Positions 23,452 to 30,820 of a stretch of 33,265 nucleotides of DNA are shown here, in pieces. A program made the translations under genes and the position numbers. Origin of the DNA: an uncultured Clostridia bacterium (GTDB taxonomy: Bacteria; Bacillota; Clostridia; Oscillospirales; Ruminococcaceae); assembly GCA_944387315.1 (NCBI GenBank), contig CALXEL010000089.1, forward strand, positions 1 to 33,265. Direction: 5' to 3'. Below the pieces are notes generated by a model. That model was not told the DNA's origin. It did no database searches and was given only the letters and a program-made list of their open reading frames with translations. Within the stretch, counting starts at the first letter, position 1; every line of letters starts with the position of its first letter.

Positions 23452-25143
23452 TCAGCTATCCAGACGGACCGACACCATACCGTAATCGGTCATATCATTA
23501 TAATTGACATAGCTCAGCAAAAGCCAGCCCTCCCCGGCGCCCCGGATCGAGACCTCCCCGCCGGTGGCGGAAAATCCAGTGGGGGTCATGGCGCCAGTTT
23601 CCAGATCCACCTGGTAAAGGGCCGTCTGATAGGAGCCAGAGCCATCCTGGGTCAGCTGCTGATCCAGATAGAAAAGCCGGTCCCCATCTACTACAAAGAT
23701 GCTGGAAATGCCCGGGTTCATCTGATGGATGCCGCTCAGCTCCAAAGGCTGGATCTCTCCTGTTTCCAGATCCATCAGGTAGTGGCCCTCCTCCAGTTTC
23801 TGGCCGTTGTCAGCTGCCAGCAGCTTGCCCTGTACTGGGCCGACAATGTTGCTGCCCCAGCCATAGGCGGCCTCCATAACGCGGCTCTCCCCAGTGGACA
23901 GGTTCCAGACCAGCATACCCCCTATGTACTCATAGCCATATTGGGTGCTGAGAGCATACTTCCCGTCCCGGGTAAAGGCGGGGGTTCCCCAGGTCAGGTT
24001 GCTCATCATGGCTCTGCCCTCCGCGTCCGGCACAAAATGGGGATGGGCGGCCAGCAGAATTTCCTGCTCCTGCTGGGTGTCATAAATTTTGGCCCCATCA
24101 TAGTCACAGTAACCAAAATACCGCAGGTCAAAGGAGACAGAAAAGGCAGTGCACACATCCACAGCGTTGGCCACCGGCTGGGGATAGGCTTTCTCCTCAT
24201 ATCCATCCAGCTTGGGGGAAACCAAAAACCATCGGGTACTGGTCATCACTGCCAGCCCCTCCTGGGTGAGCTCACACCCCCGGAGTTTTTCACCCCGCTC
24301 CAGGGTCAGATAGAAGGGAGGCGCCACCGGTTCCAGGGTCTCCGCCTTGGCGCCGGTCAGGGCCACCAGCCCGTTGCGCTCTCTCATGTAATAGAAGGTT
24401 CCATTTAAAACGCCCTCACTGTTCAGCCCGTTGAGTGGGGTGACCCCGGAGAGTTCCTGGCTTTGGGCCGCCGCCCCCTCAACGGTGGTTTGAGGCACAC
24501 CTTCCTTGTGAACCTTATTGAGCTGGACCCCCTCTAAAATATACCGATCCTCCCCGGTGTGGGCAAAGGAGTAAAGGTACTCCCGGTCATACCCAGCGGC
24601 GTACTCGTCAACCACCCGGACAACCTGTACCTGTACGTGGTACTGGTCCGGGTATTCTATCTGTCTGACCTCAAAGACACCGTCGCCGCTTTTGCCCTCC
24701 TCCTTGTATTCCCCCTGATGAAGGAGAGCCACACAGTAGAATCCAATCTCCCCTGCGTCGTTGGTCAGCTGGGTCAGGTAGAGGCCATCGCTGTTTTCCA
24801 GGCCAAAGTACCGGGCCAGATACTCCTCCAGCACCTCCTTGGTCACCCAGGTATCCGAACCCATCCCCTGGGAGCTTTCGGGCTGGCTGCGGCCGTCTAT
24901 GGCCGCCTTGGTAATGGCATACTCAATGAGATTGCTCTCATCTTCCAACCGGTCCTTTCCCATCCCTGACTGGAACTGGTAGACCCCATCGGCAATATAC
25001 TCCTGCCACCACCAGGCGGCGTCGTGCTGGGTGGTCACCTTTTCCAGAGGCACCTGGCTGTAGGGCCCTTTGGCTTTAGGGGCGCAGGCGGTGCAGAGAA
25101 CCAGTACCCCAATAAGGGGCAGAACCAACCATTTCTTTCTCAT
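23452..25143 (-). CDS. Large putative lipoprotein, possible beta-propeller
   Basis: A 563-residue protein with a lipoprotein signal peptide: MRKKW, a hydrophobic core and lipobox LCTAC with the lipidated cysteine at residue 20. The C-terminal half has recurring short blade-like motifs such as LVWNLSTGESRVM, LMDLETGEIQPL and YQVDLETGAMTPTG, which suggest a beta-propeller. The N-terminal half (WWWQEYIADGVYQF onward) matches nothing I recognise. It is expected to be anchored on the outer face of the membrane. AAGGAGGAAGG gives a strong ribosome binding site. The gene lies between the pyrB terminator and the AbrB-type gene, with no functional link visible. Confidence 0.8.
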   Translation of the reverse strand: MRKKWLVLPLIGVLVLCTACAPKAKGPYSQVPLEKVTTQHDAAWWWQEYIADGVYQFQSGMGKDRLEDESNLIEYAITKAAIDGRSQPESSQGMGSDTWVTKEVLEEYLARYFGLENSDGLYLTQLTNDAGEIGFYCVALLHQGEYKEEGKSGDGVFEVRQIEYPDQYHVQVQVVRVVDEYAAGYDREYLYSFAHTGEDRYILEGVQLNKVHKEGVPQTTVEGAAAQSQELSGVTPLNGLNSEGVLNGTFYYMRERNGLVALTGAKAETLEPVAPPFYLTLERGEKLRGCELTQEGLAVMTSTRWFLVSPKLDGYEEKAYPQPVANAVDVCTAFSVSFDLRYFGYCDYDGAKIYDTQQEQEILLAAHPHFVPDAEGRAMMSNLTWGTPAFTRDGKYALSTQYGYEYIGGMLVWNLSTGESRVMEAAYGWGSNIVGPVQGKLLAADNGQKLEEGHYLMDLETGEIQPLELSGIHQMNPGISSIFVVDGDRLFYLDQQLTQDGSGSYQTALYQVDLETGAMTPTGFSATGGEVSIRGAGEGWLLLSYVNYNDMTDYGMVSVRLDS

Positions 25144-25231
25144 ATTCCTTCCTCCTTCATTCCACAGAGCAAGAAGTTCTCTTGTAAATACAGTGTGCTT
25201 TTAGGGACAAAAAACTGCTGGAATCCCTAAC

Positions 25232-25264
25232 AAAAAAACGGAGTGCCAAAGAGACAATCCGTTT
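25232..25264 (-). terminator. Terminator of the AbrB-type gene
   Basis: Minus-strand stem AAACGGA / TCCGTTT (25264-25258 with 25242-25236) followed by TTTT. A second dyad, TTAGGGA / TCCCTAA (25201-25207, 25224-25230), lies further downstream without a clear role. Confidence 0.6.
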
Positions 25265-25296
25265 CAAACACACAAATTCACACATACAAAGTTTTT

Positions 25297-25536
25297 TTAC
25301 TTCATCATTTCGGCAATACAATGCTTGCAGACATTTTTTCCTTTAAATGTAATGACATCATCGGCACTGTTGCAGAAGATACAGGCAGGCTCATATTTCT
25401 TTAAAATCACCTGATTGCCATCTACAAAAATTTCCAGAGAGTCCCGCTCATTGATATCCAGGGTACGGCGCAGCTCAATTGGAAGAACCACCCGGCCCAG
25501 GTCATCGACTTTTCTAACAATTCCTGTGGATTTCAT
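25297..25536 (-). CDS. AbrB/SpoVT-family transition-state regulator
   Basis: A 79-residue DNA-binding protein. The N-terminal swapped-hairpin AbrB domain is clear: MKSTGIVRKVDDLGRVVLPIELRRTL-type sequence, then DSLEIFVDGNQVILKKY. The C-terminal tail carries a CxxC-x14-CxxC pair (CIFC and CKHC), which may bind zinc, a frequent feature in clostridial members. AbrB of B. subtilis represses post-exponential genes and is itself repressed by Spo0A. Here the promoter is overlapped by a large palindrome with Spo0A-box-like arms. The gene is divergent from spmA, so the two share a 319-base control region. The regulon is unknown. Confidence 0.93.
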   Translation of the reverse strand: MKSTGIVRKVDDLGRVVLPIELRRTLDINERDSLEIFVDGNQVILKKYEPACIFCNSADDVITFKGKNVCKHCIAEMMK

Positions 25537-25635
25537 GTTATTATCAACCTTTCTTTTCTACTCTCTCACAACCACAATTTCACCGAAAAACTGACGCCTT
25601 TTTGACGAAGTCTGTCGGGAAATCTCCACGATTGT

Positions 25636-25669
25636 ATTTTAGCAAAATTTGACAAAAATGTCAAATTTT
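25636..25669 (-). promoter_or_regulatory. Promoter of the AbrB-type gene with an 11-bp-arm palindrome
   Basis: Minus strand TTGACA (25664-25659), 17-bp spacer, TAAAAT (25641-25636). The perfect inverted repeat AAAATTTGACA-AAAA-TGTCAAATTTT (25644-25654, 25659-25669) covers the -35 and most of the spacer. Each arm contains TGTCAAA, one base from the Spo0A-box core TGTCGAA, in opposite orientations. Occupancy would block the promoter, as Spo0A does at B. subtilis abrB; the identity of the binder is inferred. Confidence 0.7.
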
Positions 25670-25680
25670 AAATACCTGAC

Positions 25681-25707
25681 ATACTTTTATTTCTGGCCTC
25701 ATACCAT
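25681..25707 (+). promoter_or_regulatory. Possible sigma-E-type promoter of spmAB
   Basis: ATA (25681-25683), 16 bases, then CATACCAT (25700-25707) fits the sporulation sigma-E pattern (ATA, 16-18 bases, CATACAxT) with one mismatch in the -10. The leader to 25855 contains two overlapping hairpins: ACATTTAT/ATAAATGT (25745-25762) and ATGTAAAAA/TTTTTACAT (25759-25798). Nothing else is seen in this gap besides the AbrB-type promoter. Confidence 0.45.
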
Positions 25708-25855
25708 GGTAAAAGAATACAGCAAAAAGTGGAAAATCAAAAGGACATTTATCCATAAATGTAAAAAGTTACAAATTTTTTATGGAATATTTTTACATGG
25801 TTTTCAAATAGGGCAAGCTGTCTGCCACCCAGATACAGAAAGGGGAATGGGGCCT

Positions 25856-26437
25856 ATGATGTCGTGGATTTTTACCGGTATGATTGCGCTTTCCATTGTG
25901 TTTGGCGTCATCAATGGCAGGATGGAACAGGTGTCCACCGCCGCCATTGGAGAGTGCCGCAAAGCCATTGATTTAATTTTACAAATTGGCGGTTCCATGT
26001 GTTTATGGGCAGGTGTGATGAAAATTGCGGAAAGTTGTCATCTGACCCACAAGATTTCCCGACTGTTTTCTCCCATCACCTGTCGAATTTTCAAAGGTCT
26101 TGCCCCAAAGGGGGAGGCCATGGGGGCCATCACCATGAACCTGGCGGCCAATCTGTTGGGGCTGGGCAACGCTGCCACCCCGCTGGGTATCTCAGCTATC
26201 CAGGCTATGGAAAAAGAGGAGCGCACCCACCGGACTGCCAGCAACAATATGGTATTGTTTGTGGTACTCAACACCGCCTCCCTCCAGCTGATTCCCACCA
26301 CCACCGCCATGCTCCGTCTGGGGGCTGGATCACAGGCCCCCATGGAAATACTGCCTGCCGTCTGGATTGCCTCAGCTGTTTCGGTTGCCAGCGGCTTCTG
26401 TATGGCTAAACTGCTGGAAAAGGTATGGAGGAGATAA
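25856..26437 (+). CDS. spmA: Spore maturation protein A
   Basis: SpmA acts with SpmB in spore core dehydration and heat resistance. The 193-residue protein is a polytopic nucleoside-recognition (Gate) domain protein with the conserved NLLGLGNAATPLGISAIQAM segment in the middle. The start at the first of two consecutive ATGs (25856, MMSWIFTGMIAL) is preferred: AAAGGGG lies ten bases upstream and the length matches the family. Upstream in-frame starts would add residues not typical of SpmA. It lies three bases before spmB, so the two are co-transcribed. Confidence 0.95.
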   Translation: MMSWIFTGMIALSIVFGVINGRMEQVSTAAIGECRKAIDLILQIGGSMCLWAGVMKIAESCHLTHKISRLFSPITCRIFKGLAPKGEAMGAITMNLAANLLGLGNAATPLGISAIQAMEKEERTHRTASNNMVLFVVLNTASLQLIPTTTAMLRLGAGSQAPMEILPAVWIASAVSVASGFCMAKLLEKVWRR

Positions 26438-26440
26438 AAG

Positions 26441-26962
26441 ATGGCTCAAATCAGCAATTATATAGTCCCTGGCATCCTGGCCTTTATTACCCTGTATGGC
26501 CTGCTCCATGAAGTGCCAGTCTTTGATGCTTTTGTTTCGGGAGCCCGCTCGGGCATTGGGGTAGCTTTCCGGATCTTACCCTCCCTGGTGGCACTGACTA
26601 CCGGTGTGGGAATGCTGCGGGCCTCCGGCGCCCTGGATGTGTTCTCCTATGCCCTCTCCCCTCTGGCTCAGCTGCTCTCCCTGCCGGTGGAGGTGATCCC
26701 CCTGGCTCTGCTGCGGCCCATCTCAGGCAGCAGCGCTATGGTTATTTTCCAGGATCTGTTGGCCGACTTTGGTCCGGGCAGCTATGTGGGCCGGGTGGCC
26801 AGCACCATGATGGGCTCCACCGAAACCACCTTTTACACCATTGCCATCTATTTTGGCGCCTCCAAAATCACCAACACCCGCCATGTACTCCCGGCGGCTC
26901 TCACCGCCGACCTGGTTGGGTTTATTATGAGCGCCTGGGTGGTGCGGACCCTGCTGCCATAA
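26441..26962 (+). CDS. spmB: Spore maturation protein B
   Basis: A 173-residue partner of SpmA, a second Gate-domain membrane protein. Recognisable SpmB segments are LRPISGSSAMVIFQDLL and MMGSTETTFYTIAIYFG, with hydrophobic helices throughout and a C-terminal TM helix. It starts three bases after the spmA stop. Its ribosome binding site (GGAGG, overlapping the end of spmA) is close to the ATG. The operon ends at the terminator at 26973-27010. Confidence 0.95.
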   Translation: MAQISNYIVPGILAFITLYGLLHEVPVFDAFVSGARSGIGVAFRILPSLVALTTGVGMLRASGALDVFSYALSPLAQLLSLPVEVIPLALLRPISGSSAMVIFQDLLADFGPGSYVGRVASTMMGSTETTFYTIAIYFGASKITNTRHVLPAALTADLVGFIMSAWVVRTLLP

Positions 26963-26972
26963 ACTGGCTCAT

Positions 26973-27010
26973 TAAAAAGAGCGTGGCTGTTTTCAGCCAC
27001 GCTCTTTTTA
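26973..27010. terminator. Bidirectional terminator between spmB and glgA
   Basis: Perfect 17-bp stem: TAAAAAGAGCGTGGCTG (26973-26989) pairs with 26994-27010, TTTT loop. The A/T ends act as U tracts in both directions. Confidence 0.93.
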
Positions 27011-27018
27011 AATTATTT

Positions 27019-28434
27019 TTAAGACAGAAGCCCCTGGTACAGAGCCAGATAGGCTTGGGCAGAGCGGTCCCAACTGAAGTCGCAGGCCATAGCCCGGCGG
27101 ACCTTCTTTTTCCACTCGGTTTGGTTCTCGTAATCCCGGCATGCCCGGCGCACCGCGTCCAGCATGTCGTGGGCGTTGTAGGTCTGGAAGGTATACCCGT
27201 TGCCCTGGGGGTTGCCCATATCCACAATGGAATCCTTAAGTCCCCCTGTCTCCCGGACAATGGGCAGAGTACCATACCGCTGGGCCACCATCTGGGAAAG
27301 GCCGCAGGGCTCACTTTTGGAGGGCATCAAAAAGGTGTCACACCCGGCGTAAATCTGGCGAGCCAACTGGGGCACAAAGCCCAGGTGTACCGCCACCCGT
27401 CCTGGATGCATCTTCTGCATCTGGGCGAAAAAGCTCTCGTACCCATACTCCCCGGTACCCAGTACCACCAGGTTGAGAGGGGTGGAGGCCAGCATCTCCT
27501 CCAATATGTACTGGACCAGGTCCAGCCCCTTATGGGAGGCCAAACGGGTTACCATACCCATCAGCATCCGTCCCTCTTCCAGTCCCATCTGACTGGTGAG
27601 CTGGGACTTGTTTTTTGCCTTCCCTGCCAGGCTCCGGCTGTTGTAATGGACCGTCAGGGCCGGGTCAGTCTGGGGGTTGTAGCTCTCGGTGTCAATGCCG
27701 TTTAAAATGCCGGTCAGCTTATCCTGCCGCTGCCGGAGCAGTCCGTCCAGTCCATGGGCATACCAGGGGTCCAGTAGCTCTTGGGCATAGGTAGGGCTCA
27801 CTGTGGTCACCCGGTCCGCCGCCTCAATGCCAGCTTTCATCAGGTTTACATCCCCCTGATATTCCACCTGCCCCATGGCATAGTAGGGGATTCCCAGCAC
27901 ATCGGAGGCCATTTCGGTACCATACCGGCCCTGGTAGGCGATATTGTGGATAGTATATACAGTCCTAAGTTCCCGGCAGCAGGGCACCGGACGGTAAAAC
28001 AGATTGAGATAGAGGGGAATCATGCCGGTCTGCCAGTCATTGCAGTGGAGAATATCGGGAGTGAAATCCAGATATTGCAGCATTTCCAGTACAGCCTTGG
28101 AAAAATAGGCGTACCGCTCCCCGTCGTCATAAAAGCCATAGAGGCCGGGGCGCTTGAAATAATACTCGTTGTCCAATAGGTAGTAGGTTACCGCCCCTAC
28201 CTGGCCCTGCCAGACTCCACAGTATTGGCTGCGCCAGGCCAGGGGTACCTGGAACTGGGCCACCAGCCGCAGCTGCTGACGCAGAGCGGGAGCGATGTCC
28301 CCATAGAGGGGCAGCACCACCCGGCAGTCATGTCCGGCAGCGCAGAGGGCTTTGGGCAACGCTCCCGCCACATCGGCCAGCCCTCCCGAAGCCATATAAG
28401 GTACCGCCTCGCTGGCGGCAAACAAAATCTTCAT
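27019..28434 (-). CDS. glgA: Glycogen synthase
   Basis: ADP-glucose:alpha-1,4-glucan glucosyltransferase, family GT5, 471 residues as usual. N-terminal FAASEAVPYMASGGLADVAGALPKAL is the family signature, but the lysine of the classic KTGGL/KSGGL motif is replaced (MASGGL). The C-terminal GT-B half contains MVTRLASHKGLDL and the PSKSEPCGLSQMVAQRYGTLPIVRETGGLKD region with the catalytic glutamate-type EPCGL. Last gene of the glg operon, 30 bases after glgD, terminated at 26973-27010. Confidence 0.96.
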   Translation of the reverse strand: MKILFAASEAVPYMASGGLADVAGALPKALCAAGHDCRVVLPLYGDIAPALRQQLRLVAQFQVPLAWRSQYCGVWQGQVGAVTYYLLDNEYYFKRPGLYGFYDDGERYAYFSKAVLEMLQYLDFTPDILHCNDWQTGMIPLYLNLFYRPVPCCRELRTVYTIHNIAYQGRYGTEMASDVLGIPYYAMGQVEYQGDVNLMKAGIEAADRVTTVSPTYAQELLDPWYAHGLDGLLRQRQDKLTGILNGIDTESYNPQTDPALTVHYNSRSLAGKAKNKSQLTSQMGLEEGRMLMGMVTRLASHKGLDLVQYILEEMLASTPLNLVVLGTGEYGYESFFAQMQKMHPGRVAVHLGFVPQLARQIYAGCDTFLMPSKSEPCGLSQMVAQRYGTLPIVRETGGLKDSIVDMGNPQGNGYTFQTYNAHDMLDAVRRACRDYENQTEWKKKVRRAMACDFSWDRSAQAYLALYQGLLS

Positions 28435-28464
28435 GGGCGTTCCTCTCCTTCCTGGCAGCCTGGG

Positions 28465-29586
28465 CTATACCACACTTCCCTTGGCAATAAAGACGGGATA
28501 GGTATTGTAACCAGTCAATACCCGGTTGTTTTGAATTCGTACATTCTTATCGGTAATGACACAGTTGAGGCTGGCGTTTTCCTCCACTGTGGTGCCCTGC
28601 ATTAGGATGCAGTTTTTCACCTTGGCTCCCTTTTCCACCCGGACACCCCGGAAGATAATGGAGTTTTCAATCTCTCCCTCAATAATGGCGCCGTCGGCCA
28701 CCAGACAGTTGTCCGCCTTGGCGCAGAGGCCATATTTGGCGGGGACTTCATCCCGCACCTTGGTATAAATGGGCCGGTTGCCCCAGAACAGCTCCTGGCG
28801 CACCAGGGGGTTGAGCAGCTCCATATTGGCCTCGAAATAGGCCTGTAAGCTGCACACCTTAAGGGAGACACCCCGCACCGGTAAGCCCCGGATGTTGAGT
28901 TTCTGAAGATTTGGCTGGAGGAAATCCTTGGTAAAGGAGTGTCCCCCCTGGCGGGTAATTTCTGAGACATACCGTTCCAGCACCCGCTTCTCCATCAAAA
29001 TAATGTCCAAAAAGAGCTTGCCATCAGCGGCCGGCTGATCGGAACGACTGGCCTCCACCACCCGGCCAGTGTCATCCATCCGCAGGAAGGTCACCTCCCG
29101 GCTGTAATTACCCGGGTTGGCCTCGTTTTTATACAGCAGGGTCACATCCGCCCGGGAGGCTACATGCTCCTCCAACATAGCCCGGTAATCCATATTGGCG
29201 ATGACGTCGGTGTCGGAAAGCAGCACATACTTGGCATTGGAGTGGCGAATGAAATTCATCGCCCCGGACAGGGCCTCAATCCGGCCACGATAGATTCCTG
29301 AACCCACATTGTTAAAGGGGGACAAAAAGGAGAGCCCACCCCGTTTCCGATCCAGGTCCCACTCCTTTCCCGAACCAATGTGGTCCACCAGGGACTGGTA
29401 GTTGCTTTTGGTAATGATCCCCACATCCCCAATACCGGAATTCACCATATTGGAAAGGGTAAAGTCAATAAACCGGTACCGGCCCCCAAAGGGCACCGAA
29501 GCTGTGGTGCGCTTTTCGGTGAGCATCCCCAGGGTGTGGTCATGCATATTGGAAAAAATAATGCCCAGCATTTCGTTCTCTCTCAC
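28465..29586 (-). CDS. glgD: GlgD, non-catalytic ADP-glucose pyrophosphorylase partner
   Basis: A 373-residue paralogue of GlgC found in Firmicutes, where it forms hetero-oligomers with GlgC and modulates activity. It keeps the overall fold (VPFGGRYRFIDFTLSNMVNSGI; left-handed beta-helix C terminus with I-x-N-x-I-I repeats) but lacks the GGxGxRL nucleotide-binding loop: the equivalent position reads IIFSNMHDHTLGMLTEKR. The start is taken as GTG at 29586, with GGAGGT nine bases upstream and a one-base gap to the glgC stop. An internal ATG at 29571 (MLGIIFSN) is an alternative. Confidence 0.95.
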   Translation of the reverse strand: MRENEMLGIIFSNMHDHTLGMLTEKRTTASVPFGGRYRFIDFTLSNMVNSGIGDVGIITKSNYQSLVDHIGSGKEWDLDRKRGGLSFLSPFNNVGSGIYRGRIEALSGAMNFIRHSNAKYVLLSDTDVIANMDYRAMLEEHVASRADVTLLYKNEANPGNYSREVTFLRMDDTGRVVEASRSDQPAADGKLFLDIILMEKRVLERYVSEITRQGGHSFTKDFLQPNLQKLNIRGLPVRGVSLKVCSLQAYFEANMELLNPLVRQELFWGNRPIYTKVRDEVPAKYGLCAKADNCLVADGAIIEGEIENSIIFRGVRVEKGAKVKNCILMQGTTVEENASLNCVITDKNVRIQNNRVLTGYNTYPVFIAKGSVV

Positions 29587-29587
29587 C

Positions 29588-30802
29588 CTATTTCACCTCC
29601 AGGCAATCCTGCTCAACCATAGCTTTCGGGGGAATGATTACCCGGGGACCAATGGTAACCCCGTTGCCAATCACAGTAATACCCCAATCGTTTTTATCCT
29701 TCACATATTCCGGCCGCTTGCCCACCTGGGCATCCTGGCCGATGACCGCGTTTTCCGCCACAATGGCGTACTCCACCACCGCGCCGGATTTGACCACTGC
29801 CCCAGGCATCAGGATAGAATCCCGTACCACTGCCCCCGGCTCCACTGTGACGCCGGCAAAGAGCACCGAGAAATCCACCACGCCCCCAACGGTACAGCCC
29901 TCGGGAATCATGGAATTTTCCACCCGGGCGCCCTCAGCAATATAGTGAGGGGGCATTACCGGGTTTCTGGCGTAAATTTTCCAGTCAGGGTTATACAGTT
30001 CCAGGGGGACCGAGGGATTGAGCAGGTCCATATTGGCTTCCCACAGACTGTCGATGGTTCCCACGTCCTTCCAGTAACCATGGAAAGGATAGGCCACCAG
30101 CTTCTGCCCCTCAGCCAGCATACGGGGGATGACATTTTTGCCAAAATCCTTGCTGGAATTGGGGTCTTTTTCATCCTCCACCAGGTAGTGGAGGAGCTTG
30201 GGCCAGGAGAAGATATAGATACCCATAGAGGCCAGAGTACTTTTGGGCTGTTTTGGTTTTTCCTCAAACTCATAAATCCGGCTGTTTTCATCCACGCTCA
30301 TAATGCCGAACCGGCTGGCCTCCTCTAGGGGGACATCCAGCACAGCAATGGTACAGTCGGCGTCGTGCTCCTTGTGGAACTGGAGCATGAGGGAGTAGTC
30401 CATTTTGTAGATGTGGTCTCCCGACAGGATCACTACATAATCCGGGTTATACCGCTCGATAAAGTTGATATTCTGATAGATGGCGTTGGCGGTACCGGTG
30501 TACCAGTCGGAGCCGGAGCTTTTCTGATAGGGAGGCAGCACAAACACCCCGCCAGAGATCCGGTCCAGGTCCCAGGGGTGGCCATTGCCAATGTACTCGT
30601 TGAGGACCAACGGCTGATACTGGGTCAGTACCCCAACGGTATCAATCCCTGAGTTGACACAGTTGGAAAGAGGAAAGTCAATGATGCGGTATTTGCCCCC
30701 AAAAGGGACAGCGGGTTTGGCCAGGTTTTTGGTGAGGGCATACAGGCGGCTGCCCTGTCCTCCCGCCAGCAACATGGCCAGCCATTCTTTTTTATGTACC
30801 AT
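29588..30802 (-). CDS. glgC: Glucose-1-phosphate adenylyltransferase
   Basis: Makes ADP-glucose from glucose-1-phosphate and ATP, the committed step of glycogen synthesis. The 404-residue protein has the catalytic [21 protein letters not shown] loop (residues about 12-32), [21 protein letters not shown], the [14 protein letters not shown] catalytic Asp motif and [10 protein letters not shown], then a beta-helix C terminus. The ribosome binding site GGAGGTGAT precedes the ATG at 30802. Second gene of the operon, 18 bases after glgB. Confidence 0.97.
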   Translation of the reverse strand: MVHKKEWLAMLLAGGQGSRLYALTKNLAKPAVPFGGKYRIIDFPLSNCVNSGIDTVGVLTQYQPLVLNEYIGNGHPWDLDRISGGVFVLPPYQKSSGSDWYTGTANAIYQNINFIERYNPDYVVILSGDHIYKMDYSLMLQFHKEHDADCTIAVLDVPLEEASRFGIMSVDENSRIYEFEEKPKQPKSTLASMGIYIFSWPKLLHYLVEDEKDPNSSKDFGKNVIPRMLAEGQKLVAYPFHGYWKDVGTIDSLWEANMDLLNPSVPLELYNPDWKIYARNPVMPPHYIAEGARVENSMIPEGCTVGGVVDFSVLFAGVTVEPGAVVRDSILMPGAVVKSGAVVEYAIVAENAVIGQDAQVGKRPEYVKDKNDWGITVIGNGVTIGPRVIIPPKAMVEQDCLEVK

Positions 30803-30820
30803 GAAGGATCACCTCCAGAA

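Noticed and set aside
25649..25855. Long N-terminal extension of SpmA.
   Set aside because: The extra residues come from the AT-rich control region and are not typical of SpmA; the ribosome binding site fits the ATG at 25856.
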